64,000 nt of DNA, taken from positions 186,001 through 250,000 of the forward strand of contig JAFEDT010000018.1 of assembly GCA_018241445.1 (NCBI GenBank). The letters are read 5' to 3'. This document shows, one piece after another, positions 41,815 through 50,815 of this stretch. Source of the DNA: Pseudomonadota bacterium. Lineage in GTDB: Bacteria > Pseudomonadota > Gammaproteobacteria > Steroidobacterales > Steroidobacteraceae. Below the pieces are notes generated by a model that saw only the letters and a program-made list of their open reading frames with translations, was not told the origin of the DNA and ran no database searches. Position numbers and translations under genes: made by a program. Every line of letters starts with the position of its first letter. The first letter of the stretch is position 1.

Positions 41815-44300
41815 ACGTGCACGGCGCGCGCGAGCGGGCCTACCGCATCTTCAGCGCCGCACTCGAGGTGGCGCCCGGGGCTCGCGCCGACTACGTCGCC
41901 GCAGAATGCTCCACGGATCAGGCCCTGCATCGGCACGTCCTGCGGCTGCTGGAAATCGCGGCCGCGGACGCGGCCGCCACGGGCGATCTGCTGCACGGCA
42001 ACCTCGTGTCGCCGCCCGAGCGGGAGGGCACGGAGTGCGGCCACTTCCGCCTGCGGGAGTGCATCGGCGCCGGGGGCATGGGCGCGGTGTACCGCGCCGA
42101 GCGCACCGACGGGGTACCGCAGGCCGTGGCGCTCAAGGTTCTCAGCGGCAGCATCAGCGCCGAAGGCCGGGCGCGCTTTCTGGCCGAGGCAAAGTTCCTG
42201 GCGCGCCTGGAGCATCCGGCCATTGCGCGCCTGATCGACGTCGGCGTCGGTGATCGCGAGGGGTGGATCGCCATGGAACTGGTGCGCGGCGTGCGCATCA
42301 CCGATTACTGCGATGCGCACGCCCTGGACCTGCGCGCGCGCCTGCGGCTGCTGGAACAGGTCATCGATGCGGTGGCCAGCGCCCATCGACAGCTGGTCGT
42401 GCACCGCGACATCAAACCCAGCAACGTGCTGGTCGCGGATGACGGCCAGCCGAAGCTGATCGACTTCGGCATCGCGGCCGCACTCAGCGACGCCGACGAC
42501 GATGGCAACGGCGCCAAGGCAGCCGGGGAGCCGCGGCGCCTGTTCACGCCGCACTACGCGGCCCCCGAACAGGTGCGCGGCGAACCCATCACGGTCGCGA
42601 CCGATGTCTTCGGCCTGGGGGCGCTGGCCTACCGGCTGCTGTGCGGCGCTGATCCTTACGGGCAAGCGCGCGGTCCGCTGACCTACATGCTGGCGGTGAC
42701 AGCCGGCGCTCCCGAGCTTCCCAGTTGCGCCGCGCAAGCCGGCGGGCGCGACCGGCGGACCGTGGCGGGATTGCGCGGTGACCTGGACGCCATCGTGCTG
42801 AAGGCACTGGCGGGCGATCCCTCGCAGCGCTACGCGACCGCTCAGGATCTGCAAGCCGACTGCCGCCGCTTCCTCACCGGGCGGCCGGTGCAGGCGCGCC
42901 TGGGCGGCGCGGCGTATCGCCTGGGCAAGTTCGTGCGGCGCCGCGCCGCGGCGCTTGCGGTTGTCGCGCTGTTCAGCGCCGGCCTGCTCACTGCGGGTGT
43001 GACCTACCTGCGCCAGCAGCGGCAGATTGCCGTGGCAAACGAGTCGGCGGCCCGGCGCGGCGAGTTTCTCGAGAGACTGCTGAAGTCTTCGGACCCTCGC
43101 TACGGACGCCGCGACATCACCGTGGCGGAGCTGCTCGACGGTGCGGTCACAAGCATTGATGAGAGCCTCGGTCACGAGCCGCTGGGCGAGGCGTCCATGC
43201 TGGGCCTGATCGCCGATACCAACAGTGAGCTCGGCCGCTACCGCGAGGGGCTGGCCGCCAGCGACCGGCAACTCGAGCTGCTGCAGCACCATGGTGGCAG
43301 TGCGCTCGAGCTGGCCAGGGCCCTCACTTCCCGCGGCGAACTGTTGCGGGCGCAGGGGCACTACGCGGAAGCAACGCCGGTACTGCGACGCGCACTCTCG
43401 CTGCTCGGGGATCGCCCGGATGTTGCCGCCGACCGTGCCACGGCCCTCACCGAGCTGGGGATGGCGCTCACCAATACCGGCGGGGAACGCGAAGCGGAAG
43501 CCCTCTATCGCGAGGCGATCGCGCTGGACCGCGCTGGCGGCGCGCCGCAGCGCATCCTGCTCGGCGGCACGCTCGATGATCTCGCGGTCCTGCTCGGCAA
43601 CGAGGGTCGCTACCTTGAATCGCGTGACACCGCGCGCGAGGCTTTTTCGCTGCTGAGGCAGGCGCTGCCGGCGGGGAACCCGGACCTGCTGTCGGCGGAA
43701 CAGACCTACGCGATGTCGGCGCTGAACGTACACGATCCGGCGGCCGCCGAGCCCATGCTGCGCGATATCGCGCAGCGCAGCGCCGCGATCCGGGGGGCCG
43801 CGCACCCCGATACGCTGGTCGCGCAGGAGCAGCTGGGCGAGACCCTGACCGATCTGGGTCGGTTGGGGGAGGCGCAGCAGATCCTGCGCCAGAGCGCCAC
43901 GACGCTGGAGCACACCCTGGGGCAGGAGAACCGCTATGCGACCGGTGCCTGGCTGGGTTTTGCCGTCGCCGCATGCCAGGGCGATACAGCCGGTGCTGCC
44001 CCCGCCGCCCCGGAGGGCCTCGCGGCCGCGCAACACGTGGCCGCGGTGCGCGCGCGCAGCCTGCCGGCGCAGGACTGGCATCGTTTTGCGGCCGATGGCG
44101 TCGCGGGCCTGTGCCTGGTGCAGTTGCACCGCTACGCCGAGGCCGAACCCCTGCTGGTGCCGGCGGCGGCGGCCCTGGAGAGTACGCGCGGCCGGCATTT
44201 CTACCAGACCCAGATCGCGCTGAAGGCGCTGCGCGCGCTATATGCCCGCAGCGGCCGCCCGCTGCAGGCGAGCCAGATCGCGACCCGCATCGACGATTGA
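41811..44300 (+). CDS. Transmembrane Ser/Thr protein kinase with TPR-like sensor region
   Basis: An 829-residue Hanks-type kinase. The glycine loop GAGGMG is at 86-91, catalytic Lys109, HRDIKPSN with Asp200 and DFG Asp218. A proline/alanine-poor linker leads to a TM helix (AALAVVALFSAGLLTAGVTYL, about residues 382-402). The extracytoplasmic part (about 430-829) is built of TPR-like helical repeats. It is coupled to the ECF sigma gene upstream and is likely to phosphorylate that sigma factor in response to an envelope signal. The secreted propeller protein that follows is a candidate target gene. Confidence 0.92.
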   Translation: MNVHGARERAYRIFSAALEVAPGARADYVAAECSTDQALHRHVLRLLEIAAADAAATGDLLHGNLVSPPEREGTECGHFRLRECIGAGGMGAVYRAERTDGVPQAVALKVLSGSISAEGRARFLAEAKFLARLEHPAIARLIDVGVGDREGWIAMELVRGVRITDYCDAHALDLRARLRLLEQVIDAVASAHRQLVVHRDIKPSNVLVADDGQPKLIDFGIAAALSDADDDGNGAKAAGEPRRLFTPHYAAPEQVRGEPITVATDVFGLGALAYRLLCGADPYGQARGPLTYMLAVTAGAPELPSCAAQAGGRDRRTVAGLRGDLDAIVLKALAGDPSQRYATAQDLQADCRRFLTGRPVQARLGGAAYRLGKFVRRRAAALAVVALFSAGLLTAGVTYLRQQRQIAVANESAARRGEFLERLLKSSDPRYGRRDITVAELLDGAVTSIDESLGHEPLGEASMLGLIADTNSELGRYREGLAASDRQLELLQHHGGSALELARALTSRGELLRAQGHYAEATPVLRRALSLLGDRPDVAADRATALTELGMALTNTGGEREAEALYREAIALDRAGGAPQRILLGGTLDDLAVLLGNEGRYLESRDTAREAFSLLRQALPAGNPDLLSAEQTYAMSALNVHDPAAAEPMLRDIAQRSAAIRGAAHPDTLVAQEQLGETLTDLGRLGEAQQILRQSATTLEHTLGQENRYATGAWLGFAVAACQGDTAGAAPAAPEGLAAAQHVAAVRARSLPAQDWHRFAADGVAGLCLVQLHRYAEAEPLLVPAAAALESTRGRHFYQTQIALKALRALYARSGRPLQASQIATRIDD

Positions 44301-44377
44301 CTGATAGAAAACCCCGCGGAATTTCGCCTTGCTTCCTTGGGAGAGCCTGCATTCGGCGTAAACCCGGGAGCGCGCAC

Positions 44378-47300
44378 GTGGACAAGAACGAGATTTCGAC
44401 GGGATTTAGGTCGTGGAACACCGCCCGGGGAAGGTGGCGCGTCGCCGCCGCGCTGCTCCTGACTGCCGCCGCCACTCTCGGCCAGGCCGCGGTGCGGGCC
44501 CCCGGCACGGCGTACAGTGTGACGGCGACGGCTCCGCTGGCCTTCGAGCGCAACCTGGGGCAGGCGCCGCGGCAGGTTCAGTACCTCGCGCACGGCGGTC
44601 GCTACGCCATCGCGCTCACCCCGCGCGGCGCGCAGTTGTTGCCGGATGTCGGTCAAGCCGCTGCCGGCAGGCTCGAGCTACGTGTACAGGGCGCACCGGC
44701 CCAGCCGCAGCCGGTGGCCGAGCGGCCGCTGCCCGGGCGGGTGAACTACCTGATCGGAACTGATCCGTCCCGGTGGCATACAGGCGTCCGGACCTTCGGT
44801 GCTGTGCGCTACGCTGGCGTGTATCCGGGCGTTGATCTCCTCTATTACGGCACCGAAGGGCGGCTGGAGTATGACTTCAGCGTAGCGCCCGGCTTCGATC
44901 CGCGTATCGTCGGACTCAGCTTCGAGGGCGCACGGTCGATTGCGCTGACCGCTTCTGGCGACCTGACCGTGAGCACCGGCGGCGAAGCGCTCACCTTCCA
45001 GCGGCCGGTGGCCTATCAGATGATCGACGGCCGCCGCCGTCCAGTGGTCGTGCGTTACCGGCCCGACGGCCTCGCCGTCGGCTTCAGAGTGGGCCGCTAT
45101 GACCACGCCCACGCGCTGATCATCGACCCGGTGCTGAACTACTTCAGCTACCTCGGCGGCAGCGACACGGACGTGATTGGCAAGACAGTCCCGTCGGTCA
45201 GCGGAACTTCCGGCCAGGCGACGGCGCTCGATGCCGGCGGGGACCTCTACGTCACAGGCACTACCCGCTCGACCAATTTCCCGACGCAGTCTGCGGCGGC
45301 CCCCCCTCCGGCCAAGACCTCCGGGCACTACTGGGTGTTCGTCACCAAGTTCGCGCCTGATGGCAAGTCGGTGATCTTCTCCACCTACCTGGGCGGAACC
45401 AACGGGGATGACTACGGCTACGGCATTACCGTGGATGCCCACGGCAATGCGTTCGCCGTCGGCCAGACCGGCTCCACCGACTTCCCGACCACCGGTGGCG
45501 CCTACCAGCAGATCTGCTCACCGCAGTGGAGCCCGCCGGGCTCGCCGGGCCATCCGGTCTCGGGCTGCGGAGGCGGCAACTATGAGTCCTTCGTCGCGAA
45601 GCTGTCGCCCGCCGGCGCGCTGCTCGCTTCGACCTTCCTTGGCGGTACCCACACGCTCTCCGGGGCGACCGCCGTGGCCGTCGACTCCGGCGGCCGGCCG
45701 TACGTGGCCGGCACCGCGCTGCCGGGAGAGGACATCCCGGCCGGCACCCCGGGCACCAACCAGGCGGTCGGCTTCCCGACCACCGGCGGCGCCGTCGTCA
45801 AGGCCTACCCATATATCGCGGGCGTACCGGTCAATGGCGCGCTGCAGTACGACGCCTACGTGAGCGTGTTCGATCCGGCGCTCGCGACGCTCATCTACTC
45901 CACGTTGATCGGCGACGATCGTCCCCAGGACGGCAAGAGCCAGTTCAACTCGCAGGCCAACACGTTCGGCACGACCGTCGCGGTCGATGCCTCGGGCAAC
46001 TTCTACCTCGGCGGCTATACGGCGGATGCGTACCTGCCGACGACCGCCGGTGCCGTGCAGTCAGACCCGGCGACCTGCGGCGCGTTCACCCCCGGTAATC
46101 CGCACTCCCTCGGGGGCAACTGCGGCGTGGTGGGTAAGTTCTCCGCTCTCAGCGCCGGCGCGCCGACCCTGACTTATCTCACCTACTTCGGCGGCGCGGT
46201 ACCGGGCGGGGCGTGGAATGACCAGATCACCGGCGTTGCCGTCGACGTCGCGGGCGATGCCTACATGGTGGGCTACGCAGACCGGGCGGGGGTTCCCACC
46301 ACCGCCGGCGCCTACCAGAGTACCTGCAACGGCGGCACGAGCTCGTGCAGCGCGATGTTCGTGTCTGAGCTCAGCCCGGGCGGCTCGATGCTCAAGGCGA
46401 GTACCTACTTCGGCTGCGCGGCAAATTGCAGCGGCAATCCCGTGTACACGACCGGCGCCATCGCGCTGGACGCTGCCGACAACGTCTATGTCAATGGCTT
46501 CGGCGCCAATGGCCTGCCAGTCGTCAACGGCTTCGCGAGCACCAACACCACTGGTGGGGCGGGACCCTTCGTGGCCGAGTTCGATCCAGGGCTCGCAACC
46601 TTGAAGTTCTCGAGTTTCGTGAACGTCGGCAACGGCGGCCAGCACAGCCCGGGAGGTCTGGCGCTGGATGCCATGGGCGCGATTTATGTCGCGGGCAACG
46701 TCAACTCCCCGGCAAGCAGCGCCGCAACCCCGGGCGCGTTCCAGAGCGCCTACGGTGGCGGCTCATCCGACGGCTGGGTGGCAAAGATCACGATCACGGC
46801 CCCGCCGGCGGCCACCGCCACCAGCCTGGCCGTCGCGCCGACCAGCGCCATGACCGGAGTCTCGGTGACCTTCACTGCTACGGTCACGGAAACGGCCGCG
46901 CACGCGGTGCCGACCGGCGGCGTGACCTTCAAGAACGGCGCGACCACGCTTGGATCGGCGTCGCTGAACGGCGCGGGAATCGCGACGTTCTCCTCGTCGA
47001 CGCTGGCCGCGGGCAACTATTCCGTGACCGCGGTCTACGGCGGGGACGCTAACAATACAGGCTCAACCTCGAGCGCCGTCGCACTGACGGTGACCAGCCC
47101 GCCACCCCCGGCGCCCACCGTGAGCCTGTCAGTCTCACCGACCAGCATCACCGTGGGAGCGAGCGCAACGCTGACGTGGTCCTCGCAGAACGCGACTACC
47201 TGCACCGCGAGCAACGCGTGGGGTGGGGCGCAGGCAACCTCCGGTACGTTGTCGGTGACGCCAAGCGCCGCCGGTTCCCTGACTTACGCTCTTGCCTGCA

Positions 47301-47521
47301 CCGGTGCCGGCGGCAGTGTCAACGCCTCAGCGGTGCTGACAGTCAACGCTGCTTCTGGCGGTGGCGGTGGCGGTGGTGGGGGCAACCCGCCTCCGTCCGG
47401 TCACGGCGGTGGCGGCGCCTTCGATCCGACACTACTGCTGGTCCTGGGTGCGCTGCTGGTCCTGCGACTCACGCTCCGGTCGCGGGCGCTGCCGGGGTCG
47501 CGAGTTCGGCGCACGGCGTGA
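44378..47521 (+). CDS. Secreted SBBP-repeat/Ig-like protein with C-terminal sorting-like tail
   Basis: A 1047-residue exported protein starting at GTG 44378 with GGGAG 8 bases upstream. A signal peptide (about residues 24-45) is followed by an N-terminal DUF7948-type domain (ERNLGQAP motif) and a long run of SBBP beta-propeller repeats (about 250-800; recurrent TYLGG and VAVD steps). Two Ig-like regions follow (about 805-905, 910-985). The end is a Gly-rich spacer, a TM helix and a basic tail (GGGGAFDPTLLLVLGALLVL, then RLTLRSR), resembling GlyGly-CTERM-type sorting signals. It is likely surface-exposed and probably controlled by the adjacent kinase/ECF pair. Confidence 0.82.
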   Translation: MDKNEISTGFRSWNTARGRWRVAAALLLTAAATLGQAAVRAPGTAYSVTATAPLAFERNLGQAPRQVQYLAHGGRYAIALTPRGAQLLPDVGQAAAGRLELRVQGAPAQPQPVAERPLPGRVNYLIGTDPSRWHTGVRTFGAVRYAGVYPGVDLLYYGTEGRLEYDFSVAPGFDPRIVGLSFEGARSIALTASGDLTVSTGGEALTFQRPVAYQMIDGRRRPVVVRYRPDGLAVGFRVGRYDHAHALIIDPVLNYFSYLGGSDTDVIGKTVPSVSGTSGQATALDAGGDLYVTGTTRSTNFPTQSAAAPPPAKTSGHYWVFVTKFAPDGKSVIFSTYLGGTNGDDYGYGITVDAHGNAFAVGQTGSTDFPTTGGAYQQICSPQWSPPGSPGHPVSGCGGGNYESFVAKLSPAGALLASTFLGGTHTLSGATAVAVDSGGRPYVAGTALPGEDIPAGTPGTNQAVGFPTTGGAVVKAYPYIAGVPVNGALQYDAYVSVFDPALATLIYSTLIGDDRPQDGKSQFNSQANTFGTTVAVDASGNFYLGGYTADAYLPTTAGAVQSDPATCGAFTPGNPHSLGGNCGVVGKFSALSAGAPTLTYLTYFGGAVPGGAWNDQITGVAVDVAGDAYMVGYADRAGVPTTAGAYQSTCNGGTSSCSAMFVSELSPGGSMLKASTYFGCAANCSGNPVYTTGAIALDAADNVYVNGFGANGLPVVNGFASTNTTGGAGPFVAEFDPGLATLKFSSFVNVGNGGQHSPGGLALDAMGAIYVAGNVNSPASSAATPGAFQSAYGGGSSDGWVAKITITAPPAATATSLAVAPTSAMTGVSVTFTATVTETAAHAVPTGGVTFKNGATTLGSASLNGAGIATFSSSTLAAGNYSVTAVYGGDANNTGSTSSAVALTVTSPPPPAPTVSLSVSPTSITVGASATLTWSSQNATTCTASNAWGGAQATSGTLSVTPSAAGSLTYALACTGAGGSVNASAVLTVNAASGGGGGGGGGNPPPSGHGGGGAFDPTLLLVLGALLVLRLTLRSRALPGSRVRRTA

Positions 47522-47826
47522 CTCGGTACGCATCGCGGCGGCGGGACGCGAGTTCCGCCGCCGCAGCGCATACCAGCGGTCCGCCACCCGCAGACTTTTG
47601 ATCACTCACCGGCGTGGCATTGCGGGCGCTCAGCCAATGTGTTCGCCAGCGCGGTTTGGCGCCGGTAGTAGGACTTACTACTCATTCATACCCCTTACTA
47701 CCTATTCCTACTTCTTCATACCCGTGCAAAATCTCGAGCCAGAGGATTCGTTCTGGCCCCGCCAATCGCAGACACTCTCATCGCCTCCGCCTCCGCCCCC
47801 GGCACCACCGCCAAAGCCACACCCGC
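47522..47826. promoter_or_regulatory. Intergenic region with TACTAC operator-like repeats
   Basis: GTAGTA (47665-47670) and TACTAC (47676-47681) form an inverted repeat with a 5-base spacer, and TACTAC recurs at 47696-47701. TTCATACCC occurs twice in the same stretch (47685-47725). Repeats upstream of a ribbon-helix-helix gene are typical of autoregulatory operators. The rest of the 305 bases shows nothing. Confidence 0.45.
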
Positions 47827-48417
47827 ATGCCGCCCGTCGCAAAAATCTGCATCGCCCTGCCGCAGGAAATGCTGGGGTGGATCAAGGAAGCGGTGCAAGG
47901 CGGCCGCTATGCCTCCGACAGCGAAGTCGTGCGCGAGGCGCTTCGAGACTGGCACTGGCGTCACCACGCAGCCGGCACGGCTTCTCCTGCAGGCCGGACG
48001 CCGGCACACCCCTCGAGTCTGCCCGCCTCACCCGCGGGCCCGCCATCTGCCTCACCGCCGTGCGCACCTTTTGTGCCGCGCCTCACGCAGGCGCAAAGCA
48101 ACAAGCTCGCGGCCCTGTGTCGTGAGCATTCCGTCCTGCGCCTGGCGTTCTTCGGCGAATCGCTGCGCGCGGACTTCGACATGTCCCGCCGACAGGTCGA
48201 CATGACCGTCGACTTCGACAAGCCGCAGGCGGAAGAAGACTGCAACCACACTTATCATTCCCTGCAGGCGTCCCTTTCGCTGCTGCTGGGCACAACGGTG
48301 AACCTGTTCTCGATGTCGTCGATCTACGGCGGGCCTCTCAGGGCCGCAATCGAGCGCGGACAGCTCGTCGCCTACCAGCGCCCGGGCACGCCGCGCCTGT
48401 CCTGGCAGGGCTTGTAA
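47827..48417 (+). CDS. Ribbon-helix-helix (ParD-like) domain fused to a degenerate MNT nucleotidyltransferase
   Basis: A 196-residue two-domain protein. Residues 5-45 match the ParD/CopG antitoxin fold (ALPQEMLGWIKEAVQ, YASDSEVVREALRDW). A Pro/Ser/Ala linker (46-85) leads to an MntA-like nucleotidyltransferase-fold domain (90-180; VLRLAFFGESLRADF). In the catalytic motif the expected Gly-Ser is Gly-Glu and the first Asp of DxD is Gln123, with Asp125 kept, so AMP-transfer activity is unlikely. No toxin gene is adjacent. The start is by domain fit; an in-frame ATG at 47614 is less likely. Confidence 0.7.
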   Translation: MPPVAKICIALPQEMLGWIKEAVQGGRYASDSEVVREALRDWHWRHHAAGTASPAGRTPAHPSSLPASPAGPPSASPPCAPFVPRLTQAQSNKLAALCREHSVLRLAFFGESLRADFDMSRRQVDMTVDFDKPQAEEDCNHTYHSLQASLSLLLGTTVNLFSMSSIYGGPLRAAIERGQLVAYQRPGTPRLSWQGL

Positions 48418-48444
48418 GGGGCCGGGCGGGCGCGGTTCAGGCGA

Positions 48445-49362
48445 TCAGCTCGGCGGGAACACCGTGTAGGCGTCGAACACCGGCCCGTCGACGCACACGC
48501 GCTTCATGGCCGGGCCGTCCGGGGTGCTGACGAGCACCGTGCAGCCGGCGCAGCCGCCGACCCCACAGGCCATGAATTCCTCCAGTGACACCTGGCAGGG
48601 CAACTGGTAGCGCCGCGCCAGCGCGGCGGTCGCCGCCAGCATCGGCGTCGGACCGCAGGCGTAGATCCCGACTTGCGCCAGCACCGCCGGCGCCAGCTTT
48701 GCCAGCCACGCATCCGCCAGCTCCGTGACGAACCCCGGGAAGCAGCCCGGGAAGTCCGAGCGGCTCGCGAGGCGGCTGGCGACGCGCCACTCCTCGAGCA
48801 GCGGCATGCAGGCGATGGTGCCGTCGGGAATGCCCGGCACGATGATGGTCGAGGGCCTGGGACGGAACGGGAACGGCACCTCCGATCCCATCAGCACCAG
48901 CGGCTGCCACGCGGCGCGCGCGTCGGTGCGCAGCGCCTCGGCGAGGAACACCATCGGCGGGATGCCGACGCCGCCGCCGATGAGCAGCGGGCGCGGGCGC
49001 TGCGGATCGGGCGTAAAGGCGCGGCCGATGGGACCCAGTACGCTCAGCTCCTCGCCGACCTTGCGTGCGGCGAGCGCGTGCAGTCCGGGGCCCACGACCT
49101 TGTAGAGGATCTCGATCCACCCGGCCTGCGCGTCGGCGCGCATGATCGACAGCGGCCGGCGCATGGGGATGGTGTTGTCGCAGGTCAGGTGCGCAAAGCT
49201 CCCGGGTGCGGCGTGCGCCGCGCACCGGGGCGCGGCCAGCCGCAGCACGTACTGTTCCGCGTCGTAGGCCAGGTGCGACAGCACCCGCGCCCTCTCCAGG
49301 AAGATCGTGCCGCGCGTCGCGGGGTGCGCCGGTGTGGCCGCGGTCGTGCCCGGCGCGCTCAA
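48445..49362 (-). CDS. PyrK-like dihydroorotate dehydrogenase electron transfer subunit
   Basis: A 305-residue ferredoxin reductase-type flavoprotein. The FAD motif RRPLSIM is at 68-74, the NAD-binding GGGVGIPP at 129-136, and the [2Fe-2S] ligands are Cys266, Cys271, Cys274 and Cys290. This is the PyrK pattern, which passes electrons from NADH to class 1B dihydroorotate dehydrogenase. Gammaproteobacteria usually use the quinone-linked class 2 enzyme, so the gene is unexpected here. It overlaps pyrB by 4 bases, which supports a pyrimidine role. Confidence 0.85.
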   Translation of the reverse strand: MSAPGTTAATPAHPATRGTIFLERARVLSHLAYDAEQYVLRLAAPRCAAHAAPGSFAHLTCDNTIPMRRPLSIMRADAQAGWIEILYKVVGPGLHALAARKVGEELSVLGPIGRAFTPDPQRPRPLLIGGGVGIPPMVFLAEALRTDARAAWQPLVLMGSEVPFPFRPRPSTIIVPGIPDGTIACMPLLEEWRVASRLASRSDFPGCFPGFVTELADAWLAKLAPAVLAQVGIYACGPTPMLAATAALARRYQLPCQVSLEEFMACGVGGCAGCTVLVSTPDGPAMKRVCVDGPVFDAYTVFPPS

Positions 49363-50342
49363 GCGGCGGCGCCCCGCGGCGTGAGCACCGTTTCCAGCAC
49401 CGCCATGCGTACCGCCACGCCATTGCGCACCTGGTCGCGGATCACCGACTGCGGTCCGTCGGCAACCTCGGATTCGATCTCGATGCCGCGGTTCATGGGC
49501 TGCGGGTGCATGACGATGGCACCGGTGCGGGCGGCGGCGAGGCGTTCGCGCGTCAGCCCCCAGGCGGCGAAGTACTGCGCCGCATCCGGCAGGTCAGCCT
49601 CGCCCATGCGCTCCTTCTGGATGCGCAGCATCATGACCACGTCGGTGCCGGCGAGCGCACTCGTCAGATCCGTGTGGCGCGAGCAGCCGGCGAACTCCGT
49701 GGCGTCGGGCATGAGCGCCGCGGGACCGGCGATGCGCAGATCGCGCACGCCGAGCGTGCGCAGCGCGTGCCAGGCGGAGCGCGCCACGCGCGAATGCCGG
49801 ATGTCCCCGATGATGGCCATCGACAGGCCTTCGAAGCGTCCCTTGCGCTGGCGGATCGTCAGCGCATCGAGCAGCCCCTGCGTGGGGTGCGAGACGTGGG
49901 CCTCACCGGCCGACAGCACGCTCACGTGCGGCGCGACGTTGGCGGCGACCGCCTGCGGCACCCCGGCCTCGGCATCCCGGATCACGAAAGCGTCGACCTG
50001 CATGGCCTGCAGCGTATAGACCGTATCCAGCATGCTTTCGCCCTTGAGGCGCGAGGACAGCTGCAGCTCCAGGTTCACGACCTGCGCACCCAGGCGCTTT
50101 GCCGCCAGCTCGAAGCTGACACGGGTGCGCGTGGAGGGCTCGGTGAACAGGTTGGCGACGGTGTAGCCGGCCAGCGCCGCGCTGCGCGCCGGGCGTTCGC
50201 CCACCGGCCGCACGAACCCCTGGGCGCGCTCCAGCAGCTGTTCCAGCTCCGTGCGCGACAGGGACTCCAGGGTCAGCAGGTGGCGCAGCGATCCGTCGGG
50301 GCGCCGCTGTGGTGGCCCGTTGCTGCCGGCCGTTGGATTCAT
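49359..50342 (-). CDS. pyrB: Aspartate carbamoyltransferase catalytic subunit
   Basis: A 327-residue enzyme joining carbamoyl phosphate and aspartate, the committed step of pyrimidine synthesis. The carbamoyl phosphate motif FTEPSTRTRVSFE is at about 65-77, and HPTQGLLDAL with a later HPQPMNRGIEI completes the active site. The preceding gene is ruvX, 12 bases away, and pyrK follows with overlap. A PyrR regulator gene, present at this spot in Pseudomonas, is missing. Confidence 0.96.
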   Translation of the reverse strand: MNPTAGSNGPPQRRPDGSLRHLLTLESLSRTELEQLLERAQGFVRPVGERPARSAALAGYTVANLFTEPSTRTRVSFELAAKRLGAQVVNLELQLSSRLKGESMLDTVYTLQAMQVDAFVIRDAEAGVPQAVAANVAPHVSVLSAGEAHVSHPTQGLLDALTIRQRKGRFEGLSMAIIGDIRHSRVARSAWHALRTLGVRDLRIAGPAALMPDATEFAGCSRHTDLTSALAGTDVVMMLRIQKERMGEADLPDAAQYFAAWGLTRERLAAARTGAIVMHPQPMNRGIEIESEVADGPQSVIRDQVRNGVAVRMAVLETVLTPRGAAA

Positions 50343-50354
50343 CGCCGCCCCCCT

Positions 50355-50807
50355 TTACCGTTCCCGCTCGCCCGCCAGCCAGCGCTGCAGGATGATCGCC
50401 GCCGCCGTGCTGTCGATGTCCTCGCGGCGCACCCGCCGCCGCTGCCGCCCGCTGGCGCGCCGCTCCCGCAGCTGCTCCGCCGCCTCCAGCGAGGAGAAGC
50501 GCTCATCGACCAGGTGAACCGGCAGGGCGAAGCGGCGTTCCAGCTCCGCGGCGAACCGCCGCGCCGCAGCGGACATCGCACCTTCGCCGCCGTCGGCATT
50601 ATACGGAGCGCCGACCACCAGCACCGCAGGTGCGAGGTCGCCTACGGTGCGCGCGACGGCGTTCCAGTCCGGTACGCCTGCATCGGCGACGATCGCCGCG
50701 CGCGGCGCCGCGGTGCGTGTCAGGGTGTCACCGGCGGCGACGCCGATGCGGCGGAGCCCGAAATCGAAGGCGAGGACGGTCTGGACCGGGACCCGATGTT
50801 CAGCCAT
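50355..50807 (-). CDS. ruvX: Holliday junction resolvase-like RuvX (YqgF)
   Basis: A 150-residue RNase H-fold nuclease beginning MAEHRVPVQTVLAFDFG. The catalytic Asp lies in the first strand (AFDFGLRRIGVA), with DERFSS and DSTAAAIILQRWL later. It acts in 16S rRNA 5' processing and/or junction cleavage. The start at 50807 is set by the motif distance. It lies between yqgE (8-base gap) and pyrB, as in Pseudomonas. Confidence 0.92.
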   Translation of the reverse strand: MAEHRVPVQTVLAFDFGLRRIGVAAGDTLTRTAAPRAAIVADAGVPDWNAVARTVGDLAPAVLVVGAPYNADGGEGAMSAAARRFAAELERRFALPVHLVDERFSSLEAAEQLRERRASGRQRRRVRREDIDSTAAAIILQRWLAGERER

Positions 50808-50815
50808 GCGCCCGA

